Source: Dokdonella sp. (lineage in GTDB: Bacteria; Pseudomonadota; Gammaproteobacteria; Xanthomonadales; Rhodanobacteraceae). Taken from it: a DNA stretch of 64,000 nt. The translations under genes were made by a program, and so were the position numbers. Below, piece by piece: positions 18,191 through 27,216 of this stretch. The DNA is taken from assembly GCF_017744955.1 (NCBI RefSeq), contig NZ_JAGIAG010000005.1, forward strand, positions 124,001 through 188,000, written 5' to 3'. A model generated the notes under the pieces. It was not told the origin of the DNA. It ran no database searches and was given only the letters and a program-made list of their open reading frames with translations. Numbering within the stretch: position 1 is the stretch's first letter; the number at the start of each line of letters is the position of its first letter.

Positions 18191-21100
18191 TCAATAAAAT
18201 CCCTTGCGGATACTGAGACCGATGATGCGAGGATCCTGAGTAAATACGTTCGCTGTCAGGCCCGTATCGTCGCTGTTGACGAAAGTGCCCGTGATAGCCG
18301 ACCCGTTCAACACGTTCTTCACGTAGAGTTGGACGGTGAGGTCGGTTTTCAGCTCCTCGTAGGTCAACGACAAATTGACGTTGCCCCAGTCGTGCAGACG
18401 GTCGATCTTGTCCTGATAGATGCGCGCCCAGCTTTCTCCCTGGTAATAGAGGTCCGCGCGCAGGATGAGATTGCCGCGAGCGGTGAAGAACGTGTACGAG
18501 GGACTGAGGCTGACAGTGACGTGCGGCGCGTTCGGCAAGCTGTGTCCGCCTACCTTCGCGAGAATGCCTTGTCCGCCGTTCGGCGCGTCGGTGTCGGGGT
18601 TGTAGACGATGCCGGTCAGTTGCGACAGCGCGCTGCCTTCGCGGAATCCGTCGCCGTAGACCGAGTTCAGACCCGGACACAGGCCGGTCAAGTAGAAGCC
18701 GCCACCGGCTGCCAACACCTGCTCCACGATGGAACGCGGCGCAATGCAATTGGAAGCCTGCTGCACCCACGGCCGCACCAGCACCCAGTCGGGGTTGCCT
18801 TGAGTGCGATTCATCACATCGAGCGAGTACTGACCGCCCGCTAGGCGCGTACCGAGCAAGCCGACATTGCCGCTGAGCTGAAATGCAGGTGTCGGCTTCC
18901 AAGCGGCTTCCAATTCGAGGCCCCAGGTCTTGGCGTCGAAATTCTCGTTCAGCGTCGCGCGGTCCTGGATTTGCGAGATCTGATAGTTCTTGTAGTCGTT
19001 GTAGAACAGCGTCGCGTTGAACGTCAGCTTGCCGTCGGCCATCACGTTCTTCATGCCGACTTCGAACGCGTTGACGAACTCCGGCTTGAAGCGCGGGTCG
19101 CGCTGCATGAAGCCGAGATCGGGGTTCGCGCCGATTCCTGGTGAATTAGTGCCGCCCGCCTTGTAGCCGCGCGAAAAGGACGTGTAGATCAACGTGCTGT
19201 CGGTGAACGAGAGCTGCGGAGTCCAGTCCAGGACGACGCGCCCAGTCAGTTCGTCCCACTTTTGATGAATCTTCGACAGTTCCGGGTAGCCGCTGTTGAT
19301 GGTGCCGCCTGCGGTCAGGCCCGGTGCGAGCAGGAGTTGGCTCGGCACCGGCGTGGTGCTCTTGCGGTCGTCCGTGTAACGAAGACCAGTGGTCAGCTTC
19401 AGCGTATCGCTGAGCTGCCAATACGCCTCCCCGAACAGCGCCGCGGAGCGCGTGTCGGCAATGTTACGGCTGCGGAAATAGTTGTGGCCGTCCCCGCTGA
19501 TTCTGCTGAGCGGATTCGGATCGATGTAGACGCAATTCGGAACACCCGGCGAGACCTCAACGGTCTGCCCCGGCGCACAGTACGACGGTCCTTCGGGGAA
19601 TATGGCGGAGCTGGTGCGATTGAAATAGTTCTCGGCGAGCAACGTGAACACGTTGTTGAAGACGAAGTAGTCCTCGTCCACTTTGTAGTAGAGATAGTTC
19701 GCACCGAGATTGAAGTTGAAAGGCCCATCGCTGGAGGACTGCAGGCGAAACTCCTGCGACCACTGCGTGCTGTAGGAGCGGCTCAGATCCACTTCGAGGA
19801 ACCGGTCCGAGCAACCGAGCTGAGGGTCGCAGTACTTTCCGTTAGGCAACAGGTTGTATGGGGGACCGAAGGATCCGTCCGGCTGGATCGAGACAACGCT
19901 CCCATCAGATGTATTGGAAAAGATCGGATTGGACTGGAACCGGCCGTAGTCCTGCGACGAGTAGTAGCGATCGCGCGTATAGAGTGTTTGCGATACGAAC
20001 TTCAAGTCGTCGCGCAACTCGGCGTCGAAATTGAATTGCACCACATCATTCTTGGCGCGAAAAATAGGATCGTAGGTCGTCGCGATCCGGCGCAGATCCT
20101 TCGACTGCACGACACCGGCAAACGGATTCAAGCCGCGCGGAATCGCTTGTGCGGTATCGCTACCGTCGGCCAGCAAGCCTATGACGCCGGGCACTCCTCC
20201 GGCGGCGAGGACCTGCGGCAGACTCCCGCCGTTGGGTACGCCGAATGCACCGTCACCGTAGAGCGAGCCGTCCTTGCAGCCCTGACTCATGAAGTTGCGA
20301 CTGGTCACGTCAGGTACGGCGGTATTGCCAATCGTTTCCGGCCCCTGGTCGGTATGACAGAGCTGCTTACCGGTACGCGATCGATCGTCGTCCTCGTCGA
20401 AGTGTTCCCAGACGATGCTCGCATTGATGCCTTCCGTCGGTCTCCACGCCAACGAGACTCGTCCGGACCACAATTCGCGACCATTGACGTCCTTGCGCGT
20501 CACGCTGTTGTAGTCGTAGCCCGAGCGGTCGGTCCAAGCACCGGCGGCGCGGAACGCCAGACTGTCGCTGAGCGGCACGTTGACCATGCCGCTGAAACGC
20601 CGGCTGTCGTAGTTGCCGAGCTCGCCCTTCACCCAAGACTCGAAGCCGTCGAAGCTCGGCAGATTCGGGATCATGTTGACCACACCGGCGGTCGCGTTGC
20701 GGCCGTACAGCGTGCCCTGCGGGCCGCGCAGCACTTCGACCCGATCCACGTCGAAATATTCCTGCTCGAAAAGGCGATTGCGGATCATCGGCGTCGAGTT
20801 GAAGCTGACCGCGACGGCTGGGTCGGTCGTTACCGACAAGGCTTGCGTACCAATGCCGCGAATCTGGAAGTTGTAGCTGGCGAAATTCGTCTTGGTGAAG
20901 CTGACGTTCGGTGTCGCCGTCACCAAGTCGCCGCCCGTTTCGATCTTGCGGTCGCTCAGGTCCTCACCGCCGAAAGCGGTGATCGCGATCGGCACTTTCT
21001 GGATGTTCTCGACTTTTTTTTGCGCGGTGACCGTGATCGTTTCGAGCTTGGCCGTATCGGACTGGTCCTTCGGGGAATTCCTTCCCGCCGGCGCGGTCGC

Positions 21101-21292
21101 GCTCCCCGCGGCCTTGGCGTCTTGCTGCTGCCGTGCATCCGCTTGCGGGGACGGCGACTCGGATTGCTCCGGCGCATCAGCCGGCTGCGTAGCGGCCCGC
21201 TCCTGTGCGTGTGCGGCTACGGCCTGCAACAAGGCCAGCCACAAGAGACTGCGCCGGCCAATCGCCGACGTACGGCATTTCACATCGCGCAT
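18191..21292 (-). CDS. TonB-dependent outer-membrane receptor
   Basis: This 1033-residue receptor has a signal peptide ending at AHA (residue 29), a Gln/Ala/Ser-rich linker (30-80), a TonB box (ETITVTA, 84-90), a plug domain (GDLVTATPNVSF, RVEVLRGPQGTLYGRNATAGVVN) and a long beta-barrel ending in an aromatic residue (SIRKGFY). The class resembles receptors used by Proteobacteria for complex organic substrates rather than classic siderophore receptors. The substrate is unknown. Base composition is lower than in most of the window (one hand-counted 60-base line gives about 57% GC, another 60%). Secreted proteins flank it on both sides. Confidence 0.92.
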   Translation of the reverse strand: MRDVKCRTSAIGRRSLLWLALLQAVAAHAQERAATQPADAPEQSESPSPQADARQQQDAKAAGSATAPAGRNSPKDQSDTAKLETITVTAQKKVENIQKVPIAITAFGGEDLSDRKIETGGDLVTATPNVSFTKTNFASYNFQIRGIGTQALSVTTDPAVAVSFNSTPMIRNRLFEQEYFDVDRVEVLRGPQGTLYGRNATAGVVNMIPNLPSFDGFESWVKGELGNYDSRRFSGMVNVPLSDSLAFRAAGAWTDRSGYDYNSVTRKDVNGRELWSGRVSLAWRPTEGINASIVWEHFDEDDDRSRTGKQLCHTDQGPETIGNTAVPDVTSRNFMSQGCKDGSLYGDGAFGVPNGGSLPQVLAAGGVPGVIGLLADGSDTAQAIPRGLNPFAGVVQSKDLRRIATTYDPIFRAKNDVVQFNFDAELRDDLKFVSQTLYTRDRYYSSQDYGRFQSNPIFSNTSDGSVVSIQPDGSFGPPYNLLPNGKYCDPQLGCSDRFLEVDLSRSYSTQWSQEFRLQSSSDGPFNFNLGANYLYYKVDEDYFVFNNVFTLLAENYFNRTSSAIFPEGPSYCAPGQTVEVSPGVPNCVYIDPNPLSRISGDGHNYFRSRNIADTRSAALFGEAYWQLSDTLKLTTGLRYTDDRKSTTPVPSQLLLAPGLTAGGTINSGYPELSKIHQKWDELTGRVVLDWTPQLSFTDSTLIYTSFSRGYKAGGTNSPGIGANPDLGFMQRDPRFKPEFVNAFEVGMKNVMADGKLTFNATLFYNDYKNYQISQIQDRATLNENFDAKTWGLELEAAWKPTPAFQLSGNVGLLGTRLAGGQYSLDVMNRTQGNPDWVLVRPWVQQASNCIAPRSIVEQVLAAGGGFYLTGLCPGLNSVYGDGFREGSALSQLTGIVYNPDTDAPNGGQGILAKVGGHSLPNAPHVTVSLSPSYTFFTARGNLILRADLYYQGESWARIYQDKIDRLHDWGNVNLSLTYEELKTDLTVQLYVKNVLNGSAITGTFVNSDDTGLTANVFTQDPRIIGLSIRKGFY

Positions 21293-21446
21293 CGCTCTAC
21301 CCTAAGAATTGAAATGGCTGTGATTCCCCGGTCACGACTTCCCTCGAGCCGCGGACGTTTGGACGGTCGACCGTTATAGAGTTTTCTCCGTTATGCCGGT
21401 CCCCTCTGGCTCACATCACACCCTGCCTCCCACTCCGAACGATAAG

Positions 21447-21477
21447 GTTGCGCAAGAGCATCCCGCCCTTGCGCAAC
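21447..21477 (-). terminator. Hairpin after the secreted PraB-like gene
   Basis: Perfect 10-base arms (GTTGCGCAAG at 21447-21456, CTTGCGCAAC at 21468-21477) lie about 60 bases after the minus-strand stop at 21536. On that strand the hairpin is followed by CTTATCGTT, a weak T tract. It could end the upstream gene's transcript before the receptor gene. Confidence 0.45.
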
Positions 21478-21535
21478 TCGAACTCCCTTTCGTTTCCACG
21501 CCGCGAATGCGACTCACGGCCGCATTCGCCTTGGT

Positions 21536-22138
21536 TCACGGATACACCACTCCGAAGGCCGGATCGGGCGAAACATTGGTGAGTCCGTTGCCGGCCACTT
21601 TGCACAGACCGCTCGGGTTCAAATCCTGCCGGAACCAGAACTTCCCTGCATTTGCATCGCCCTTGCTGATCGAGCCGGTGCAGGTCACGTTGCTGAGCGC
21701 CGGAATCGTGACGCTGACGCCCGTGATGGTCACGTTGTTGTTCGGATCGGTCGGACTGATGACGTTTCCGATTACGCCGCCGGAATAGGTCGGAGCGCCC
21801 GTCGGGCCCGCATAGCCTGCGCTCGTCGGCGCAGCAATCGGCCAACCCGTTCCCGCCGGCGAGCTGGTCGGCAAACCATTCGCCTTGATCGCCGTGCACT
21901 GGGGGGAGCCGACGAATTGCGCGTCGATGACCGTACCGACACCTCCGGTTACCTGAACTTTGAACTTGGACGTGCACGGTACCGACATGCCTGCGAAGAC
22001 TGCGATGGTCGGCCCTTGAAGCGTCGTCGTACCGTTCGCGCTACCGCCGACGGTATAGCTTGCTGCGAATACCGAAGACGCCGCCAGCGAGCAGGCGGCT
22101 ACGAGAGAACTTGCAATCACTGCCTTTGCGAATTTCAT
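21536..22138 (-). CDS. Small secreted protein, possibly PraB-like
   Basis: This 200-residue protein has a signal peptide ending near residue 25 (SSVFA/ASY). The mature part is Gly/Thr/Ser-rich and beta-like, with Cys residues in VPCTSK, SPQCTA, VTCTGS and GLCKV. The pattern recalls exported proteins annotated as alkane-oxidation activator PraB, but this is a weak resemblance from memory. I chose the ATG giving MKFAKAVIASSLV, with GAGGG 8 bases upstream. It lies between a TetR regulator and the TonB receptor. Confidence 0.7.
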   Translation of the reverse strand: MKFAKAVIASSLVAACSLAASSVFAASYTVGGSANGTTTLQGPTIAVFAGMSVPCTSKFKVQVTGGVGTVIDAQFVGSPQCTAIKANGLPTSSPAGTGWPIAAPTSAGYAGPTGAPTYSGGVIGNVISPTDPNNNVTITGVSVTIPALSNVTCTGSISKGDANAGKFWFRQDLNPSGLCKVAGNGLTNVSPDPAFGVVYP

Positions 22139-22317
22139 CGGTATAGCCCTCATGGTGGGAGGAAGGTGCTTGTGCACCCGATATTTATCGCTCCCGGTAT
22201 CGGAAGCGATACGGCACGATGACATCGCCGCCCGGTACGACGCTGCCAAAGTTCGGAAAATGCGCGAGCGACGCAAAGAACGCCGCTCCGCAACTGTGCT
22301 TTCGAATACGTACGCGC

Positions 22318-23106
22318 TCATATGCGAACCGTCTCCACGGGCCAAGACAACCAAATCGTCGGCTCCGCATCCGCCTTCAGGGAGCGCTGCCCGCGTTCGA
22401 TCTCCTGCTCGACGGAGTCGGCCAAGCCCGTTACCCGCCGTATCGCATCGTCATGCGCCACCTGATCGAACGGAGCGGTCAGCATCGGCGCGATGAACGC
22501 GACCAGACGCGACAACAGCCGCTTGTCGTCGACCGGCCCGCCCACGCACATTGCCGCGATCAATTCGTCGAGGTTCTCGCTAGCGAGCACACCGGACAGC
22601 GCCTTCAGGCTGAACTGCAACCGCACCCCCAGCTCATGCCGCGGCACCTGCGGCAGCGCACGCGCGAACGCCGCGAAGAAGCCTTCGAAGACCGAGCGGT
22701 AGTGCTCCTGCAGGAAGTCGCGGATGAACGGCGACGGATCGCTGTAGACGCGACCGAGCAGACGCATCGATGCCGGTCCGCCGGCGCGGGCGAGGCGCAG
22801 CGCCGGCACGAACAGCACGCCGAGCACGGTGTTGAGGTCGGGCGCCTGCTCGCCGCCGGCGCGCTCGCACGCGGCCAGCAGTTGCTCGCGCTCGCGGCTG
22901 AGCCGGTCCAGGCGCTGCGACAGCAGCTCGCGCATCAGCGCTTCCTTGCTGCCGAAGTGATAGTTCACCGCGGCGATGTTGGCGCCGGCCTGCATCGTGA
23001 TTTGACGCAGCGACATGGCGTCGTAGCCGTGCTCGACGAACAACGCCTCCGCCGCCTGCAGCAGGCGCGTCTTGGTCCCGTTCGCGTTGACGTGCTTGCC
23101 GATCAT
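22318..23106 (-). CDS. TetR/AcrR regulator, PsrA-like (copy 2)
   Basis: This 262-residue protein has an N-terminal TetR helix-turn-helix (SLRQITMQAGANIAAVNYHF) and a regulatory domain with RLLGRVYSDPSPFIRDFL and LKALSGVLASEN. It matches the regulator at 13935-14735 almost throughout. PsrA-type proteins sense long-chain fatty acids; the ligand here is unproven. The gene points inward towards the secreted protein and TonB receptor genes, mirroring the other copy. A CGGAGG/CCTCCG inverted repeat lies just upstream. Confidence 0.87.
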   Translation of the reverse strand: MIGKHVNANGTKTRLLQAAEALFVEHGYDAMSLRQITMQAGANIAAVNYHFGSKEALMRELLSQRLDRLSREREQLLAACERAGGEQAPDLNTVLGVLFVPALRLARAGGPASMRLLGRVYSDPSPFIRDFLQEHYRSVFEGFFAAFARALPQVPRHELGVRLQFSLKALSGVLASENLDELIAAMCVGGPVDDKRLLSRLVAFIAPMLTAPFDQVAHDDAIRRVTGLADSVEQEIERGQRSLKADAEPTIWLSWPVETVRI

Positions 23107-23505
23107 CGACGAAGGCCCCCTGGGCGCAGCGTGCAGATGCGGAGGCCGCCTCCGGGGGAGATCGGCCAGACGTTCACTTCAATGAGTCGATTGATGAGAC
23201 CACTTCAAACGACCGCTTGGCGATTGTAGGGAGGTCGTGAAGAGGCGCAAGCTGCAACGCAAAAACGAGACGGTCGCCGCTCGTTTTCGTGTCGCGAGGC
23301 CTCGTTTTCAGCGAGAGAAGCACGCGAAGCACGCCACCCGCATGGACGCGGAATCGGTGCAATTTGCTGCGCCGCAACCCACCCGTTCCACGTATCGCCC
23401 TGTCTTCAGCTCTGATCGCCACGAACAGGCGGGACGAGGACACTCCGCCCGCGAGTGCCGGCGCAGCCTCGCTATACTCCGGCCGCTTCGTCGTCAGGAA
23501 CCGGC
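23107..23505. other. 399-base divergent regulatory region, no gene
   Basis: This lies between the divergent TetR gene and peptide transporter. It holds several short inverted repeats: CGGAGG-CCG-CCTCCG near 23140, TCAAT-N6-ATTGA near 23180, and AAAACGAG/CTCGTTTT (23262-23269 and 23280-23287). A TATACT box at 23473-23478 could serve the transporter. Any of the repeats could be the TetR operator. I see no credible coding frame. Confidence 0.5.
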
Positions 23506-25137
23506 ATGTCCATCTCCGTAGAGGTCGCTTCGACAGGTCGAGACGAATTCCTCGGCCACCCGAAAGGACTCTACGTCTGCTTCTTCACCGAGATGTGGGA
23601 GCGCTTCTCGTTCTACGGAATGAAAGCGCTGCTGCTGCTCTATCTGACCAAGTACCACCTGTTCACCGACGAGCACGGCTACAACCTCGTCGGCGCCTAC
23701 GGCGGCCTGGTCTACGCGATGCCGGTGATCGGCGGGTTGATCGCCGATCGCTGGCTCGGCATGCGCAAGGCGGTCGTGTTCGGCGGCCTGCTGCTCGTGC
23801 TCGGGCACCTCGGCATGGCGATCGAAGGCCACCCGGCGACCAGCGCGAACGGCATCGTGACGCGCGACGCCGGCGCCTTGCAGGTCTTCTACTTCTCGCT
23901 GGCGCTGATCATCCTCGGCGTCGGCTTCCTGAAGCCGAACATCTCGACCATCGTCGGCAAGCTCTACGCGGAAAACGATCCGCGCCGCGATTCGGGCTTC
24001 AGCCTGTTCTATGCCGGCATCAACATCGGCGCGACGATCTCCGGCGTGCTCTGCGGCTGGCTCGGCGAAACCTACGGCTGGGGCTGGGGTTTCGGCGCCG
24101 CCGGCGTCGGCATGCTCGCGGGCCTGGCGAACTTCCTCTACGGCCAGAAGCATCTGCACGGACACGCCGAGCCGCCCGACCCCGCCGCGTTGCGCCGGCG
24201 CGTGTTCGGCTTCCTCACGCGCGAGCAGGCGATCTACCTCGGCGCGCTGGCCGGCCTGTTCGTCATCTGGGGCCTGATCCAGGCGCACTCGCTGTTCCTG
24301 GTCATCGTGCCCGGCTGGTTCGAGCCGAGTCCGGTGCTGCTCGCCATGCACTTCGTCACCGCCTGCCTGCTCGGCGGCATCCTCTGGTTCATGTTCGCGC
24401 GCTGCACGAAGGCGCAGCGCGCGCAGATGACGGCGGTGCTCGTCTTCATCGTGCTGTGCCTGATCTTCTTCACGCTGTACGAGCAGACCTACGGCTCCTG
24501 GGTGCTGTTCTCCGACCGGGTGATGAACCATCGCGCGCTCGGCGTCGAATGGAACGCGAGCGAACTGACCTCGCTCGGCGCAGTGTTCATCCTCGTGCTG
24601 GCACCGATCTTCGCGTGGCTGTGGCCGCGGCTGGAGGCGCGCGGCTGGAATCCGAGCAAGCCGGCGAAATCCGCCTACGGCCTGATCCTCGCCGGCGTGT
24701 CGTTCCTCGTGCTGGTGTGGAGCGCGCGTCATCCCGAAGCGAATGGGCTGACCGGCATCTGGTGGTTCGTGCTCGCCTATTTCGTACTCGAGGTCGGCGA
24801 GATGCTGCTGTCGCCGATCGGCCTGTCCGCGGTCACCGAGCTGTCAGTGCCCAGCGTGGTCGGACTCATGATGGGTGGCTGGTTTCTCGGCACCTCGTAT
24901 TCGGAGGTGCTGGCGGCGCAGCTCGGCAAGCTGTCGGCGATCGAGATCCCCGAGGGCGAGGTGCTGAACGTCGCCGACGCGCTGGCCAAGTACGACGAGC
25001 TGTTCGTGTTCTCCGCCGAGATCGGCATCGCCTGCGGCCTCGTCACGCTCGCGTTGACGCCGCTGATCAAGCGCTGGATGCGCGGCGCCGGATCGGCGCC
25101 GCGTCGTCCCGTGGCGATCGAAGAGCCCTCGGTCTAG
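23506..25137 (+). CDS. POT/PTR family proton-dependent oligopeptide transporter
   Basis: This 543-residue membrane protein belongs to the POT family, which imports di- and tripeptides with protons. The first helix carries the E-x2-ERF-type motif (FTEMWERFSFYGMKALLLLYL, the proton-coupling region), followed by GGLIADRWLG and the long FYAGINIGA helix. About 12-14 hydrophobic segments are visible. The ATG at 23506 has AGGA upstream; an earlier in-frame ATG at 23455 adds a non-hydrophobic tail and is less likely. It converges with an exported S9 peptidase 4 bases away, which would supply its substrates. Confidence 0.92.
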   Translation: MSISVEVASTGRDEFLGHPKGLYVCFFTEMWERFSFYGMKALLLLYLTKYHLFTDEHGYNLVGAYGGLVYAMPVIGGLIADRWLGMRKAVVFGGLLLVLGHLGMAIEGHPATSANGIVTRDAGALQVFYFSLALIILGVGFLKPNISTIVGKLYAENDPRRDSGFSLFYAGINIGATISGVLCGWLGETYGWGWGFGAAGVGMLAGLANFLYGQKHLHGHAEPPDPAALRRRVFGFLTREQAIYLGALAGLFVIWGLIQAHSLFLVIVPGWFEPSPVLLAMHFVTACLLGGILWFMFARCTKAQRAQMTAVLVFIVLCLIFFTLYEQTYGSWVLFSDRVMNHRALGVEWNASELTSLGAVFILVLAPIFAWLWPRLEARGWNPSKPAKSAYGLILAGVSFLVLVWSARHPEANGLTGIWWFVLAYFVLEVGEMLLSPIGLSAVTELSVPSVVGLMMGGWFLGTSYSEVLAAQLGKLSAIEIPEGEVLNVADALAKYDELFVFSAEIGIACGLVTLALTPLIKRWMRGAGSAPRRPVAIEEPSV

Positions 25138-25141
25138 CCGA

Positions 25142-27148
25142 CTACGGCGCGACGCCCGCGGCGTCCCGGCCGCCCTTGCCGAGGCTGCGATCCAGGAAGG
25201 CGAGCATCTTCGTGTACAGCTCGACGTTGTTGTCGGTGCGGTAGAAGCCGTGCCCTTCCTTGTCCTTCAGCAGCCACTCGTAGGGATACTTGCGGCGATC
25301 CAGCGCCTCCTTGAGCGCATCCGCCTGCGCGATCGGCACGCGCTCGTCCCGGCCGCCGGCGACCAGCATCAGCGCCGCCTCGATGCGATCGACGTTGCCG
25401 GCCGGCGAACGATTGCGCATGTCGGCCGCGTCGGTGCCGAGCACCTTCTGCAGGTAGCGCTTGCCGTACAGGCTGCGCGGAATGTCGCCGTCGCGATACA
25501 TCAGACCGAGGTCGTAGACGCCGACGTAGCCGATCGCGCATCGATACAGCTTCGGCTCGCGCACGACGCCTTCGAGCGCGGCGTAGCCACCGTAGCTGGC
25601 GCCGTAGAGGCACAGCCGCTTCGGATCGGCGTAGCCCTGCTGCACCGCCCAGCGCGTCGCGTCGGTCAGGTCGTCCTGCATGCGCAGGCCCCATTGCTTG
25701 TAGCCGGCGCGCTCGAAGTCGGCGCCGTAGCCGCCGGAGCCGCGGAAATTGAGCTGCAGCACGGCGTAGCCGCGGCTGGCGAGCAGCTGCACCTCCGGAT
25801 TGAAGCCCCACACGTCGCGCGGCCCGTGCGGGCCGCCGTGCGGGTTCACGATCAGCGGCAGGTTCTTGCCGTCGCTGCCGTGCGGCAGGGTCAGATAGCC
25901 GGCGAGTTCGAGTCCGTCGCTGGCCTTCAGCTGGATCGGCTGCATCGCCGCCATCCGCTCGGGGTCGATCCATTTGCGCGCGCTGCCGATGTATTCGGCA
26001 TTCTTCTTGGTGGTGTCGAACAGGTAGAAATCGCCCGGATTGCGATCGCTGAAGACGTGCACGAGGCCGAACTTGCCGTCCTCGGCGAAGCTGCCGAACA
26101 GCGCGGCCTGGCCCGGGAACGCCTTCTGCGTCGCCAGCGCGAGGCGCGCATGCGGCGAATTCGCGTCGAACACGTGGAAGGCCGTCTTGCCGTCGTACGT
26201 CACCACGCCGTAGGCGTCCTGCTCGTCCGGCGTCAGCAGCAGCCGGCCGGGATTCGCGCCGCCTTCGTACAGCAGCTCCTTCGTTTCGCCGTCCAGGTCG
26301 ACGCGGTACAGCGCGTCGGGCTTGTTCGGCCGCGACACGGTCGCGTACAGATGCCGGTTGTCGCGCGCGAACATGCGCGGCGTCATGTAGATCTTGCTGG
26401 TCTTCGGATCGTTGAAGACCTGCCATTCGCCGCCTTCCTCGCCGCGCACGTAGAGCACGGAATTGAGGTTCTCGTCCGGCGCGACCGCGACGCGGACCCG
26501 CCCGCGATGATCGGCGACGAACTCCGCGCCCGCCTTCGGGCCGACGCCGACGCGGCGCGTCTTGCCGGTGTAGACGTCGAGCATCTCGACGCTCGGCGGC
26601 GCGCCTTCGCTGTTCTGCCAGTCGAAGGTCTGCACCAGGATGTTCTTGTCGTCGCCCGGGATGCGGTCGATGAAGAACGCGCTGGCGTAGCGCTTCTCGC
26701 CGCCGCGCTTGATGTGCGAACCGACATCCTCGGCGCCGCGGTAGCCGAACAGCTGCATCGAGCCGCTGCCGTCGGCGTTGATCGCGTACAGCTCGCCGTT
26801 CGGCCGCGGCGCGTCGATGCCGCCGAGCTGCTCGGCCACGGAGGCCACCAGCCGCGTCTCGTTGACCCACCAGAACTGGTCGACGACGTTGTTCGCCGCC
26901 GCGCGGATGCTCGCCGTGCGCTGGTTCTTGGTGCGGTCGATGACGAACAGCACCGTCGTGTCCTCGAACGGCACCTTCACCGCGAGGTACTGCCCGCCGG
27001 GCGAGATCGCCATCTCCTCGAAGTCCGGCTTCTTGACGAAATCCTCGATCGAGACCTGCGCCGGCGACGCAGCCGGCGCCCCGGTCTTTTCCTCGGCCCA
27101 CGCGAAAGCCGGCGCGAACGCCAGCGCTACGAAAAGCATCCGTTTCAT
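25142..27148 (-). CDS. S9 family prolyl oligopeptidase-type peptidase, exported
   Basis: This 668-residue protein has a signal peptide (MKRMLFVALAFAPAFAWA) and a beta-propeller region. The C-terminal hydrolase domain has Ser518 in GASYGG, an acid in GGRDERVP and a His in GHGF. The oxyanion region reads NPHGGPHGPRD, typical of S9C/acylaminoacyl-type enzymes. It converges on the peptide transporter with stops only 4 bases apart. It is a distant relative of the peptidase at 11658-13751. Confidence 0.92.
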   Translation of the reverse strand: MKRMLFVALAFAPAFAWAEEKTGAPAASPAQVSIEDFVKKPDFEEMAISPGGQYLAVKVPFEDTTVLFVIDRTKNQRTASIRAAANNVVDQFWWVNETRLVASVAEQLGGIDAPRPNGELYAINADGSGSMQLFGYRGAEDVGSHIKRGGEKRYASAFFIDRIPGDDKNILVQTFDWQNSEGAPPSVEMLDVYTGKTRRVGVGPKAGAEFVADHRGRVRVAVAPDENLNSVLYVRGEEGGEWQVFNDPKTSKIYMTPRMFARDNRHLYATVSRPNKPDALYRVDLDGETKELLYEGGANPGRLLLTPDEQDAYGVVTYDGKTAFHVFDANSPHARLALATQKAFPGQAALFGSFAEDGKFGLVHVFSDRNPGDFYLFDTTKKNAEYIGSARKWIDPERMAAMQPIQLKASDGLELAGYLTLPHGSDGKNLPLIVNPHGGPHGPRDVWGFNPEVQLLASRGYAVLQLNFRGSGGYGADFERAGYKQWGLRMQDDLTDATRWAVQQGYADPKRLCLYGASYGGYAALEGVVREPKLYRCAIGYVGVYDLGLMYRDGDIPRSLYGKRYLQKVLGTDAADMRNRSPAGNVDRIEAALMLVAGGRDERVPIAQADALKEALDRRKYPYEWLLKDKEGHGFYRTDNNVELYTKMLAFLDRSLGKGGRDAAGVAP

Positions 27149-27216
27149 TTCACCCTCCCCTCGTCGACCGCTTCCATGCGCACGAAGCCCGCTTCCTCGC
27201 GGGTACCTCGCGCGCT

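Noticed and set aside
22318..23106. Phage or plasmid origin for the lower-GC block
   Set aside because: I see no integrase, transposase, tRNA or direct repeats at the edges. Lower GC and duplicated regulators alone do not show how it moved.
23174..23443. Small minus-strand protein in the divergent region
   Set aside because: An 89-codon frame with no ribosome site and a basic, unstructured composition, lying over likely regulatory repeats.
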